Assembly: GCA_937901865.1 (NCBI GenBank)
Contig: CALDID010000058.1
Span: 1 to 7,732 of the forward strand
Source: an uncultured Treponema sp.
GTDB taxonomy: Bacteria > Spirochaetota > Spirochaetia > Treponematales > Treponemataceae
Length of the DNA stretch: 7,732 nt
Reading direction: 5' to 3'
The notes under the pieces are model-generated. The model ran no database searches. It was not told the DNA's origin and was given only the letters and a program-made list of their open reading frames with translations. Positions 1 to 5,777 of this stretch are shown here, in pieces. The translations under genes were made by a program, and so were the position numbers. Positions within the stretch are counted from its first letter, which is position 1; the number at the start of each line of letters is the position of its first letter.

Positions 1-2
1 GA

Positions 3-2009
3 ATGAATGTGTCGATTGAGCCGATTTTTGCGTATTGCGCTAGTACAGAAATCGGAGTTGTAGAAACACAAACAACAGAGCCTGTGAGTTTTGAAGCGGC
101 TAGCAGTGAGAATGACCGCATTGATATTGTGCAGGTGCGGGGCGTTGAAACAGAATACGACGAACAAAAAAGAATGTTCAAAGAACCGTCAACAAGCGTT
201 AAAACAAGCAAAACAATAGCAACAAAAAAGAAAATTGCGCTCGAAGTTTCTGTAAAGCGTGGTTCGGACGGTTCTCAGAGTGCGCCAGTTGCAGACGCGG
301 GATTCGTAAAAATTGCAGAAGTTCATATTCCCGCAGGAACGTTGAATATCACTGACGATATGATAAAAAATATCGACGCACATAAATATAATGCTGAAAA
401 TACACAATGGACGGCAAACAAAACTGCAACTTTTCAAGCGTGGAATATTGCAGAGATTATTGAAAAAATGCTTGCTTCATTAAATGAAGACGGAACTCTG
501 AAAACTGGGGCGGTGAAAGTCGGAAATATTGATTTTGGAGTGGGAAGCGGTCAAGTCAAAGGCTCTAATATCCCGACTGGGCAGAGTATGAGCGTTCACG
601 GAGTGGATTTTACTTCAAGCGAAAGTGTAACGGCTTTGATTGCGACTTTTGCAGAACACATAAGTAATTTGTATCAATACTCAAATGAGTTTTTTAATCG
701 CTATGAATATCTTAATATTATACCAGCCGCAGCTTCTACCGCAAATGTGGACGTGGAAGAGGGAGGAGAGATTGAGATTGACGGCATTGCGTGTTCTATC
801 GGTCAAATGGTCTTCTTGAAAAATCAAGATAACGCAGTTGAAAATGGATTTTGGGAAGTTCAATCAGGCGCGTGGAACAGATACATAGGATATAGAGATA
901 CAAATCCGAAAGCCTTTAAGAATAAACTCGTTTTCGTCAATTCTGGTACAGTAAATAAAGGTAAAGTGTTTTTCCTTTCTGATGACAGTGTTTCAATCGG
1001 GGAGAGTGAACTCAATTTCAAGGAAGCGAATTTTACGGCGGAGGCATTGGCGCGAAAGTTTGTTATCCGTGATGAAAACGCTAGAGCAAAAGTTGAAGCT
1101 CCAGCAGAAGCAAAAGACATTGCAAATAAGGGTTACGTTGATACATTGGTAGAAGCCGAAAAAGAAAGAGCGATGCAAAAAAGTGCGCAGACGGACGCTT
1201 TGATTGCGCAATGTTCGTTTGATACAACGGCGTTGTTTGACGAAAGCAGGGCGGTGAATTTGCTTGATTTGCTGGGTATTCGCGAAACACATTCCGACGA
1301 GCCTGCAACAGCGGAAGAAGCATTGCTGGTTGTGCCGAAATTGCGTGAATGGTATCAGGCAAACCATTTTGACGGGCTAAAGTTGTGCGCGTATGTGGAT
1401 TTGTCGGAGCTTACGGTAGACGGCACAACATATACGTGGAATGCGGAATACAAGAACCTGCGACTGATGATTATGGGCTTTAATACACTTTTGCATTGCG
1501 GAGAAACAGAGCTTGCTGTTCCTCATCTGATTATGCAGTTTAGAAATTGCGTGCTTGAAAAGCGAATGAATGCAACAGACACCAATACAGGCGGGTATCC
1601 TGCGACGGAGCTTAGAGGGTGGCTTAACGATAAGTTTGCGGCGGGATTACGGGCTGTGCTTGGTGATGTACTTTTGGAAGTGCCGAGGCTGTATTCAACG
1701 AAGGGAAACTGGGGTTGGTACAAAGACACGGTGTTTTTGCCGATGGAAGCGGAAGTGTGGGGGTGCACTGTTTGGGGTGAGAAAACTTGGAACGGATTTC
1801 AAGCACAATGGGCGGCATATCGTGATAGCACAGTATATAAGGTGAAATTGCTTAATGGTTCAAGAAAAGGGTGGTGGAAAGCTACTCCGAGTGGGGAAAA
1901 TACGTCGTGCTTTTGCTATAGCGGCGGCAATGGATTTGCCAACCACAGCCTTGCTGCTGGGTGGTTAGGTGGCATTTCGCCCGCTATCTGTGTCGGTTTA
2001 ACGACATAA
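3..2009 (+). CDS. Phage tail-fibre-like DGR target (variable) protein
   Basis: This is the diversified target of the retroelement, probably a receptor-binding tail fibre displayed on the virion. The readable protein is 668 residues, and the true start may lie left of the window. Residues about 40-125 (DRIDIVQVRG, KIAEVHIPAGT) look like a phage fibre N-terminal region. Residues about 248-345 (DGIACSIGQMVFLKNQ, ENGFWEV) match the DG..V..G..VLLKDQ..NGIY.V repeat common in phage fibres, and NKGYVD follows near 375. The last ~130 residues (from ELRGWLNDKF through GWWKATPSG) resemble the DUF6273-type, C-type-lectin-like folds that carry DGR variable regions. Residues 634-660 are the VR. Variable positions Y639, G641, G642, N643, F645, N647, H648, S649 and L650 all correspond to AAY codons in the template. 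Fixed residues include C636, C638, W654 and GISP. The target role is clear from the TR/VR match, while the fibre assignment is by resemblance. Confidence 0.9.
   Translation: MNVSIEPIFAYCASTEIGVVETQTTEPVSFEAASSENDRIDIVQVRGVETEYDEQKRMFKEPSTSVKTSKTIATKKKIALEVSVKRGSDGSQSAPVADAGFVKIAEVHIPAGTLNITDDMIKNIDAHKYNAENTQWTANKTATFQAWNIAEIIEKMLASLNEDGTLKTGAVKVGNIDFGVGSGQVKGSNIPTGQSMSVHGVDFTSSESVTALIATFAEHISNLYQYSNEFFNRYEYLNIIPAAASTANVDVEEGGEIEIDGIACSIGQMVFLKNQDNAVENGFWEVQSGAWNRYIGYRDTNPKAFKNKLVFVNSGTVNKGKVFFLSDDSVSIGESELNFKEANFTAEALARKFVIRDENARAKVEAPAEAKDIANKGYVDTLVEAEKERAMQKSAQTDALIAQCSFDTTALFDESRAVNLLDLLGIRETHSDEPATAEEALLVVPKLREWYQANHFDGLKLCAYVDLSELTVDGTTYTWNAEYKNLRLMIMGFNTLLHCGETELAVPHLIMQFRNCVLEKRMNATDTNTGGYPATELRGWLNDKFAAGLRAVLGDVLLEVPRLYSTKGNWGWYKDTVFLPMEAEVWGCTVWGEKTWNGFQAQWAAYRDSTVYKVKLLNGSRKGWWKATPSGENTSCFCYSGGNGFANHSLAAGWLGGISPAICVGLTT
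1901..1983 (+). repeat. DGR variable repeat (VR)
   Basis: This is the recipient copy of the 83-bp repeat, at the 3' end of the variable protein gene. It aligns without gaps to the reverse complement of 3516-3598, with 70 of 83 positions identical. Eleven of the 13 differences sit opposite template adenines (A to T, G or C). The other two are T to A (codon 640) and a synonymous G to T (codon 651). The last 28 bp (1956-1983) are identical to the template, as expected for the 3' segment where target-primed cDNA synthesis starts. Identity stops abruptly on the 5' side, where base 1900 is A and the template has G. It decays gradually on the 3' side. Confidence 0.96.
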
Positions 2010-2020
2010 AATCTACACAT

Positions 2021-2041
2021 CTCGCACCCTTGTGGTGCGAG
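2021..2041. promoter_or_regulatory. Hairpin downstream of VR (candidate homing element)
   Basis: A perfect 8-bp inverted repeat, CTCGCACC (2021-2028) and GGTGCGAG (2034-2041), encloses a 5-nt loop. It lies 37 nt after the VR end and 11 nt after the stop codon of the variable protein. In characterised DGRs such as the Bordetella phage one, a short hairpin or cruciform just downstream of the VR stimulates retrohoming. Size and position fit that role. There is no following T tract, so it does not look like a terminator. Confidence 0.65.
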
Positions 2042-2069
2042 TTATCTTCTGGGAAAGGCAATGTTTTAT

Positions 2070-2087
2070 CCGCCGTAGGCGGTTTTT
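2070..2087 (+). terminator. Rho-independent terminator of the variable protein gene
   Basis: The stem CCGCC (2070-2074) and GGCGG (2078-2082) has a GTA loop and is followed directly by TTTTT (2083-2087). It lies 60 nt past the stop of the variable gene. The run of T overlaps the reverse transcriptase stop codon on the other strand. It would stop + strand transcription from entering the antisense of the reverse transcriptase. Confidence 0.7.
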
Positions 2088-3213
2088 ATTTGTGCCAGTT
2101 CTGGATAAAAAGTTCATCAAAAAGTTTGTCTAATTTCTTTATTCGGTAATAATCATCGAATCGTTTTTTATAGTTGCCTTTCCACGATTGGTATGATGTG
2201 CGTATGTCGTCGGCTGTCATTTTGCCTTGCTCTAAAAGCCGCTTGAAGCGTTTGAGCTTTCGCCTCATTCTCACAATACTGTTGCTTGCCGAATATTTTA
2301 TGATTTTTCCTGTAGATGTCAGCACATACCGCCCTTTCAAAAAAGGCACGCCGTTAGACAATTTCACAATGCGGGTCTTTTTCTCGTTTAGTGTGATTTT
2401 CAGCGTGGCGGCAAGGGCTTTTATTTCTGCAAGACATTTTTGCAAATATGCTTTGTCAGCGTGGATTAAATACGAATCGTCCATATATCGCCCGTAGTAT
2501 TTGATGTGCAACTGCTCTTTTATGAAATGGTCGATTTTGTTCGGGAAAAACACTGCGCAAATCTGCGAAACTTCGCTTCCAAGTCCTAAGCCCTTTTCGC
2601 CAAAAGCCGCGATAAAGTTCCACAAAAGGCTACGAAGACGCTTGTCGTGCAAATGCGGCGAAATCTGCAATGCAAGTGCGCGGTGGTCGATGTTGTCAAA
2701 ATAGCCTTTGAAGTCGATGATAAGCGCATAGCCAGCATTACCGTTTTCTCTGTAAAATCTGCGCAAATGTGCAATAAGCCGATTTACCGAAAAGTTTAAG
2801 CCTTTGCCTTTGATAGAAGCACCGTTATCGTGAATGAGAGGGCGTGTCAAAATCGGGGTTAAAACTTCATTGCATAAGCATTTCTGAACAACCCGCTCCG
2901 AAATATGCACAGATTTTATGTGTCGCACTTTTCCGCGTTCGTTCACGTCGAATTCAACAAAACCGCGCCTTGTGTCTTCGCCATTTAAGAGCTTTTGCTT
3001 TGTTTCCAAAATGTTGGTCAAAAGATTTGCTTCATAACGCTGTATGCTTTCTTTCCACGATACGCCTTTTTTCGCATTTTTGAATGCTGAAACAAGATTG
3101 TCTGCATTTGCTACGTTGCCAAAATTGTCGCAATTCCCGATTTTCTCTTTGCGTTTGGCTTCTCTTTTGGCTTTTCGCCGCTGGTATCTTGCTTCGTGTC
3201 TTTTGTCGCTCAT
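2086..3213 (-). CDS. DGR reverse transcriptase
   Basis: This enzyme copies TR RNA into mutagenised cDNA for homing into the VR. It has 375 residues from the chosen start (MSDKRHEARY), a normal length for DGR reverse transcriptases. The N terminus is very basic (residues 5-25). Catalytic aspartates are D167 and D173 in motif 3 (IIDFKGYFDNID) and the YMDD pair D245/D246. Motif 4 reads LGSEVSQ (211-217), the [LIV]GxxxSQ form that separates DGR enzymes from group II intron and retroviral QGxxxSP types. FLKG at 291-294 fits motif 7. The frame is open back to 3333, but that part crosses a structured spacer and encodes a hydrophobic stretch unlike the family, so 3213 is preferred. Its ribosome binding site is poor. 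The gene is convergent with its target and downstream of TR and the avd-like gene. Confidence 0.95.
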   Translation of the reverse strand: MSDKRHEARYQRRKAKREAKRKEKIGNCDNFGNVANADNLVSAFKNAKKGVSWKESIQRYEANLLTNILETKQKLLNGEDTRRGFVEFDVNERGKVRHIKSVHISERVVQKCLCNEVLTPILTRPLIHDNGASIKGKGLNFSVNRLIAHLRRFYRENGNAGYALIIDFKGYFDNIDHRALALQISPHLHDKRLRSLLWNFIAAFGEKGLGLGSEVSQICAVFFPNKIDHFIKEQLHIKYYGRYMDDSYLIHADKAYLQKCLAEIKALAATLKITLNEKKTRIVKLSNGVPFLKGRYVLTSTGKIIKYSASNSIVRMRRKLKRFKRLLEQGKMTADDIRTSYQSWKGNYKKRFDDYYRIKKLDKLFDELFIQNWHK

Positions 3214-3238
3214 TATTTTGCTCTGGTTCTTGAAAAAT

Positions 3239-3311
3239 AAAAAAAAGCCCTGCACGGCGTAACAAGTGAAAACTTGTTTTTGCAAAATACGCCGCATAAA
3301 GTTACCGTGCA
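3239..3311 (-). terminator. Terminator- or attenuator-like structure before the reverse transcriptase
   Basis: Read on the minus strand, GCACGGTAAC (3310-3301) can pair with GTTACGCCGTGC (3263-3252), leaving a 2-nt bulge. Inside it a 7-bp hairpin AACAAGT/ACTTGTT (3278-3272 with 3267-3261) closes a TTTC loop. The 3' arms of the two stems share 3261-3263, so they partly compete. The structure is followed by GGGC, eight T, one A and five T (3250-3233), ending 20 nt before the reverse transcriptase start. This could terminate most TR transcripts before the enzyme gene, or form part of the template RNA fold. The inverted repeats and T tract are visible; the function is inferred. Confidence 0.5.
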
Positions 3312-3442
3312 TAAAACATTCTATTGCAATCAAATGCTATGCAAGCCCTTTTTTTCGGGTCGCGTCCGCACGAACTTGTCAGAGCCGCTTTTTGTGAAGT
3401 TTTTTCGGAATTAACCAAACTTCAACAGGATATTTTCTCCTT

Positions 3443-3505
3443 CTGTGTCGCACAGCACTGTTTTTTTACAAAACACCCTGTGGGTGCAAAACAGCCTGTA
3501 GCTGT
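3443..3505 (-). promoter_or_regulatory. Three consecutive short hairpins just 3' of the TR
   Basis: Three perfect 5-bp inverted repeats lie in the spacer next to the TR: ACAGC/GCTGT (3491-3495 with 3501-3505), CACCC/GGGTG (3474-3478 with 3482-3486) and CTGTG/CACAG (3443-3447 with 3451-3455). The loops are 5, 3 and 3 nt. The first begins 10 nt beyond the TR end. The location suggests folded spacer RNA needed for template recognition. Individually each is short and could arise by chance; the clustering is what stands out. Confidence 0.4.
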
Positions 3506-3515
3506 GTCACGGAAT

Positions 3516-3598
3516 CGGGCGAAATGCCACCTAACCACCCAGCCGCATTGTTGTTGTTGGCATTTCCATTGTTGTTGCAATTGCAAAAGCACGACGTA
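3516..3598 (-). repeat. DGR template repeat (TR)
   Basis: This is the master copy used as RNA template for mutagenic homing. Read on the minus strand in VR frame it encodes T-S-C-F-C-N-C-N-N-N-G-N-A-N-N-N-N-A-A-G-W and continues to ISP. It contains 22 adenines, of which 18 are the first two bases of nine AAY codons. AAY codons can yield 15 amino acids and never a stop when their adenines are randomised. All 11 adenine differences from the VR fall in those 18 positions and none in the other four. The TR starts 14 nt after the avd-like stop codon and lies upstream of the reverse transcriptase on the same strand. Confidence 0.96.
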
Positions 3599-3612
3599 CA
3601 GAAAATACCCTT

Positions 3613-4086
3613 TTATAAATCAGCTGATAGCTGCATTTTTATTTTATTATCGCTTTTGCGCCAGCCTTTGAGAAGCGTAATTTCAAAGCCGATTTCTGCA
3701 ACATACGGCAGGAGCTTTTCGGCATTTATCGGCAAAGAGTCTTCTGCAAACTGTAGCTCTTGGATAAGTTGTTGACAATTTATGATTGCTTCGGTCTGAT
3801 AATGCCGCCTTGTTTGAAACTCGCTTTCGTTTTTTGCGTAAATCGTATTTGCGGCGGTGATGTTCCATAAAAGATTTCGGAGCAGGAGTCGCAAATTGTC
3901 CGCAATGATTTTTATATCTTCGTCGTACCAATCAGCAGGGAGCGTTTGGTCAATACGGCTTGCGTTGCTTCTCGAATGAACGCCGAATTCCCGCCTGATG
4001 AACTCGGTCATTTCTCTTCTGAGTTTTCGCGTATTGTGGTAGAATTCCATTTTTGACAATCCGCGTTTGCTTTTTATCACACTCAT
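3613..4086 (-). CDS. avd: Avd-like DGR accessory protein
   Basis: This is the accessory variability protein, a basic four-helix-bundle partner that binds template RNA and reverse transcriptase in characterised DGRs. It has 157 residues, somewhat longer than the ~128 of the Bordetella phage protein. The sequence is almost all helical with no catalytic motif. The block from NITAANTIYAKNESEF through RRHYQTEAIINCQQLIQEL (about 75-111) and the C-terminal EITLLKGWRKSDNK (about 135-148) resemble, from memory, proteins next to DGR reverse transcriptases. It is first in the minus-strand cassette, 14 nt ahead of the TR. No Shine-Dalgarno precedes ATG 4086, although a TATAAT lies 16 nt upstream, so the leader may be very short. 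An internal ATG at residue 13 also lacks a good site. The family call rests on context plus resemblance. Confidence 0.8.
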   Translation of the reverse strand: MSVIKSKRGLSKMEFYHNTRKLRREMTEFIRREFGVHSRSNASRIDQTLPADWYDEDIKIIADNLRLLLRNLLWNITAANTIYAKNESEFQTRRHYQTEAIINCQQLIQELQFAEDSLPINAEKLLPYVAEIGFEITLLKGWRKSDNKIKMQLSADL

Positions 4087-4198
4087 AGAGCAACTTTACT
4101 GCATTATACTCATTTTATGCAATAGATTATAAATACAAATCGTGATAGAATAAAAGAAAGCGTCTGTTGCTGGGAGGCGAAAATACAGGAGGCAAGCA
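4087..4198. promoter_or_regulatory. Divergent intergenic promoter region (avd-like / small phage gene)
   Basis: This AT-rich 112-bp gap separates two divergent genes, so it should hold promoters in both directions. On the minus strand TATAAT (4108-4103) is a perfect -10 consensus, 16 nt before the avd-like start, but no good -35 lies 16-18 nt upstream of it. On the + strand TATAAA-like sequences near 4127-4134 are possible -10 elements without a clear -35. The + strand gene has a strong AGGAGG (4187-4192), 6 nt before its ATG. Confidence 0.5.
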
Positions 4199-4561
4199 AT
4201 GGTATATCTTGCAAGAAAGAACGGAGTTGTGGTTCATCACACCAATAGAGACGCGATGAGAGAGATGGACGGGATTGAAGCGGCGGAGATGGAGGTGTCT
4301 GACGAGGAATTTGAAACGGCGGGAAGCCTTGCGCGGATAATCGACGGGGAAATTTTCTTGGGTAAAACGGAGGCGGAAAAAAAACGCGAGGAGGCGGAGA
4401 GTGAAATTCGTGTGTTAAAGGCTAAACTTTTGGACACAGATTATATTGCCGCAAAAATTGCCGAGGGAAGCGCGACAGCAGAGGATTATGCGGAGAAAAT
4501 CGCGGAGCGTCAAGAGTGGAGGGCGAAAATTAACGAGCTTGAAGAGCTTTTGACGGCATAA
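4199..4561 (+). CDS. Small coiled-coil phage tail-region protein
   Basis: The 120-residue product is acidic and largely helical. Residues 57-79 (KTEAEKKREEAESEIRVLKA) and 97-118 (YAEKIAERQEWRAKINELEELL) look like coiled-coil segments. Between them sits LDTDYIAAKIAEGSATAEDY, a pattern seen at the C terminus of small proteins encoded beside tail-fibre genes in Bacillota phages (AERQ..R..INELE..L). A tail-fibre accessory or assembly role is inferred from that resemblance and from being on the same strand as the fibre gene, with the DGR cassette between them. The start is firm because AGGAGG lies 6 nt upstream. A hairpin terminator follows within 9 nt of the stop. No catalytic motif or signal peptide is visible. 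Confidence 0.8.
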   Translation: MVYLARKNGVVVHHTNRDAMREMDGIEAAEMEVSDEEFETAGSLARIIDGEIFLGKTEAEKKREEAESEIRVLKAKLLDTDYIAAKIAEGSATAEDYAEKIAERQEWRAKINELEELLTA

Positions 4562-4569
4562 GCAAAACG

Positions 4570-4599
4570 CCCCGAAATACTAACGCAAGTGTTTCGGGG
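4570..4599. terminator. Bidirectional intrinsic terminator between convergent genes
   Basis: CCCCGAAATAC (4570-4580) pairs with GTGTTTCGGGG (4589-4599), giving an 11-bp stem with one G-T pair and an 8-nt loop. On the minus strand it is followed by CGTTTTGC, and on the + strand by GTATATTT. It sits between the + strand gene ending at 4561 and the minus-strand gene ending at 4686 and can serve both. The T tracts are short, so strength is uncertain. The remaining stretch 4600-4685 holds only a direct repeat of CACAAGTA (4611-4618, 4634-4641). Confidence 0.65.
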
Positions 4600-4685
4600 G
4601 TATATTTCTGCACAAGTAATAGGCTTACTCCTACACAAGTATGACAGACGGTTAAGCATACCTTCTGAAACACTTCCCAAACATT

Positions 4686-4925
4686 TTAATAATCGACATC
4701 ATCGTCATAAACAAGAATATCGTTTTTCACGATGTCAAAAATATAATCGTGATTATCATCGAGGCTTTTTTGCATAAGGTTTAACAGCTCGCTTTTTGTC
4801 TTATGAGATGGAAAACAGTATGTATTCTCGGATTCATTAGGCTCATATCCGATTCCCGCAGGCATAAGATAAAAAACTTTTCCGAATTTCTCGCCAAAGG
4901 CTTTATAAGTATCAGTCAAAAACAT
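4686..4925 (-). CDS. Small acidic protein, candidate immunity partner (paralogue 1)
   Basis: The 79-residue protein is acidic with no signal peptide or membrane segment. It is a clear paralogue of the protein at 6390-6620. Shared features are F.EKFG.V.YL.P.G near residues 10-25, S-E-L/I then LMQKSLDDN and YIFD near residues 45-65, and a C-terminal tyrosine. ATG 4925 directly abuts the stop codon of the upstream metallopeptidase module, and AAGGAG (4941-4936) lies 10 nt before it, so translation is probably coupled. The tight pairing with a swapped C-terminal module resembles an immunity gene, but no known family is recognised and no function is demonstrated. The C terminus is strikingly acidic (DDDVD). 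Confidence 0.8.
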   Translation of the reverse strand: MFLTDTYKAFGEKFGKVFYLMPAGIGYEPNESENTYCFPSHKTKSELLNLMQKSLDDNHDYIFDIVKNDILVYDDDVDY

Positions 4926-5768
4926 TTACAACAAGCTCCTTATCAAATCCTTGAATTGAGAATATGCTGTAGGAAAATATTTTTCCATAGTCGCATCTCT
5001 CTCTCCACCTGAAGCAATGGCTTCAAACATTTCTGCAACAGCTTCTTTTTCTATCTGTTGAGGTCTTGTCCAATAACCTTTTGTCTTATGAACATAACCG
5101 TCATAAATCTTATGATTTGTCAAACCATCAAACAAATCAGAAATGCTACTATTTTTATCAGCATTTCTTGAAATATTGTTTGCAAACTTTCTAAAAAGTT
5201 CTTTTTCTTTTGATGAATTATGAGAAAATGATTTTATTCTTTCATTCGTTTCGAGTCCAAAGAAGTTGTTAATATATTCTAGCCCGTCCTTTTTCAAGTT
5301 GTCAAGGAAATTAGGCAGTCTATCTCTAAAAGTTTCATTCGTTGTCTTCAAAGCATTATGGTCAAGCCAATGCCCATACTCGTGAAAAAAAGTTGTCATA
5401 TTGAGTTTGAAGCCTGCTACAGTTGATTCATCTCTGGAATCATTTATTCCAAAGTGCAACTTATTATCCAAATGACTGTAATATCCTTTTCCTTTTTGAT
5501 AGCAATCCATTCGCATATCTTTACCATACTTTGCGATAATATCTTTAGCTGTTTCACTAGCTTTTTGATATTCTGCTAAAAATGCTTTTTTATCATTATC
5601 GTGAATATCATCTTTGAAAAACGAGGTTTCTTTTATGAAGTCAGCTTCATTTTCTGTCTGTTTAGCTTTTTCCGTATTGCTTGATATGCCACCCGTTACG
5701 CCCTCCGCTTCGTCGATTAGCTCGTCGAAGTAGGCAAGGGCACAGCAACGGCACTGGTAAGCTGTTTC
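4926..5768 (-). pseudogene. Orphan C-terminal module: head-morphogenesis stub plus HEYGH metallopeptidase
   Basis: The frame is open for 280 codons from just inside a stop (5769-5771) but has no start codon until ATG 5516, so the 5' part of a larger gene is missing. The first ~27 residues (AYQCRCCALAYFDEL onward) resemble the Cys-rich end of SPP1 gp7/MuF head-morphogenesis domains and are GC-rich (about 59% over 5691-5760). The rest is AT-rich. Counting from ATG 5516 (196 residues), a zinc motif HEYGH lies at 45-49, and a helix with E162 and E165 (AEMFEA) may supply the third ligand. The metallopeptidase could still be made from ATG 5516, although no good ribosome binding site precedes it. 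The architecture matches displaced C-terminal cassettes of phage polymorphic toxins. Being silent is likely but not proven. Confidence 0.7.
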
Positions 5769-5777
5769 TCAAATCTA

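Larger units (their letters stand above)
3214..3612 (-). ncRNA. DGR template RNA: TR plus structured spacer
   Basis: This 399-nt stretch between the avd-like stop and the reverse transcriptase start holds no convincing gene. It contains the TR at its 5' end, then about 300 nt of spacer. In studied DGRs the RNA spanning TR and the downstream spacer folds and primes cDNA synthesis with the reverse transcriptase and Avd. Here the spacer is rich in inverted repeats, annotated separately at 3443-3505 and 3239-3311. The exact RNA ends cannot be seen, so the boundaries given are those of the gene-free interval. Confidence 0.6.

Noticed and set aside
2021..2041. The post-VR hairpin as the transcription terminator
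   Set aside because: No T tract follows on the + strand, and a proper stem with TTTTT lies at 2070-2087.
3214..3333. Forty-residue N-terminal extension of the reverse transcriptase
   Set aside because: The frame is open, but the extension crosses the inverted repeats and T tract and reads as hydrophobic sequence unlike the family. The basic MSDKRHEARY start is typical.
3324..3671. Plus-strand open frame across the TR and spacer
   Set aside because: It runs antisense through the TR and the end of the avd-like gene, is low-complexity and phenylalanine- and cysteine-rich, and has no ribosome binding site. The TR/VR match explains the region better.
4611..4675. Direct repeat CACAAGTA and inverted AAGTGTTTC/GAAACACTT as a phage attachment site or CRISPR
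   Set aside because: The repeats are only 8-9 bp, with no integrase, tRNA or regular spacing nearby; chance is sufficient.
5769..5777. A simple frameshift joining the gene at 5778-6377 to the orphan module
   Set aside because: The upstream gene has its own stop, its own ribosome binding site and no similarity to head-morphogenesis proteins, so the two are separate units rather than one broken gene.
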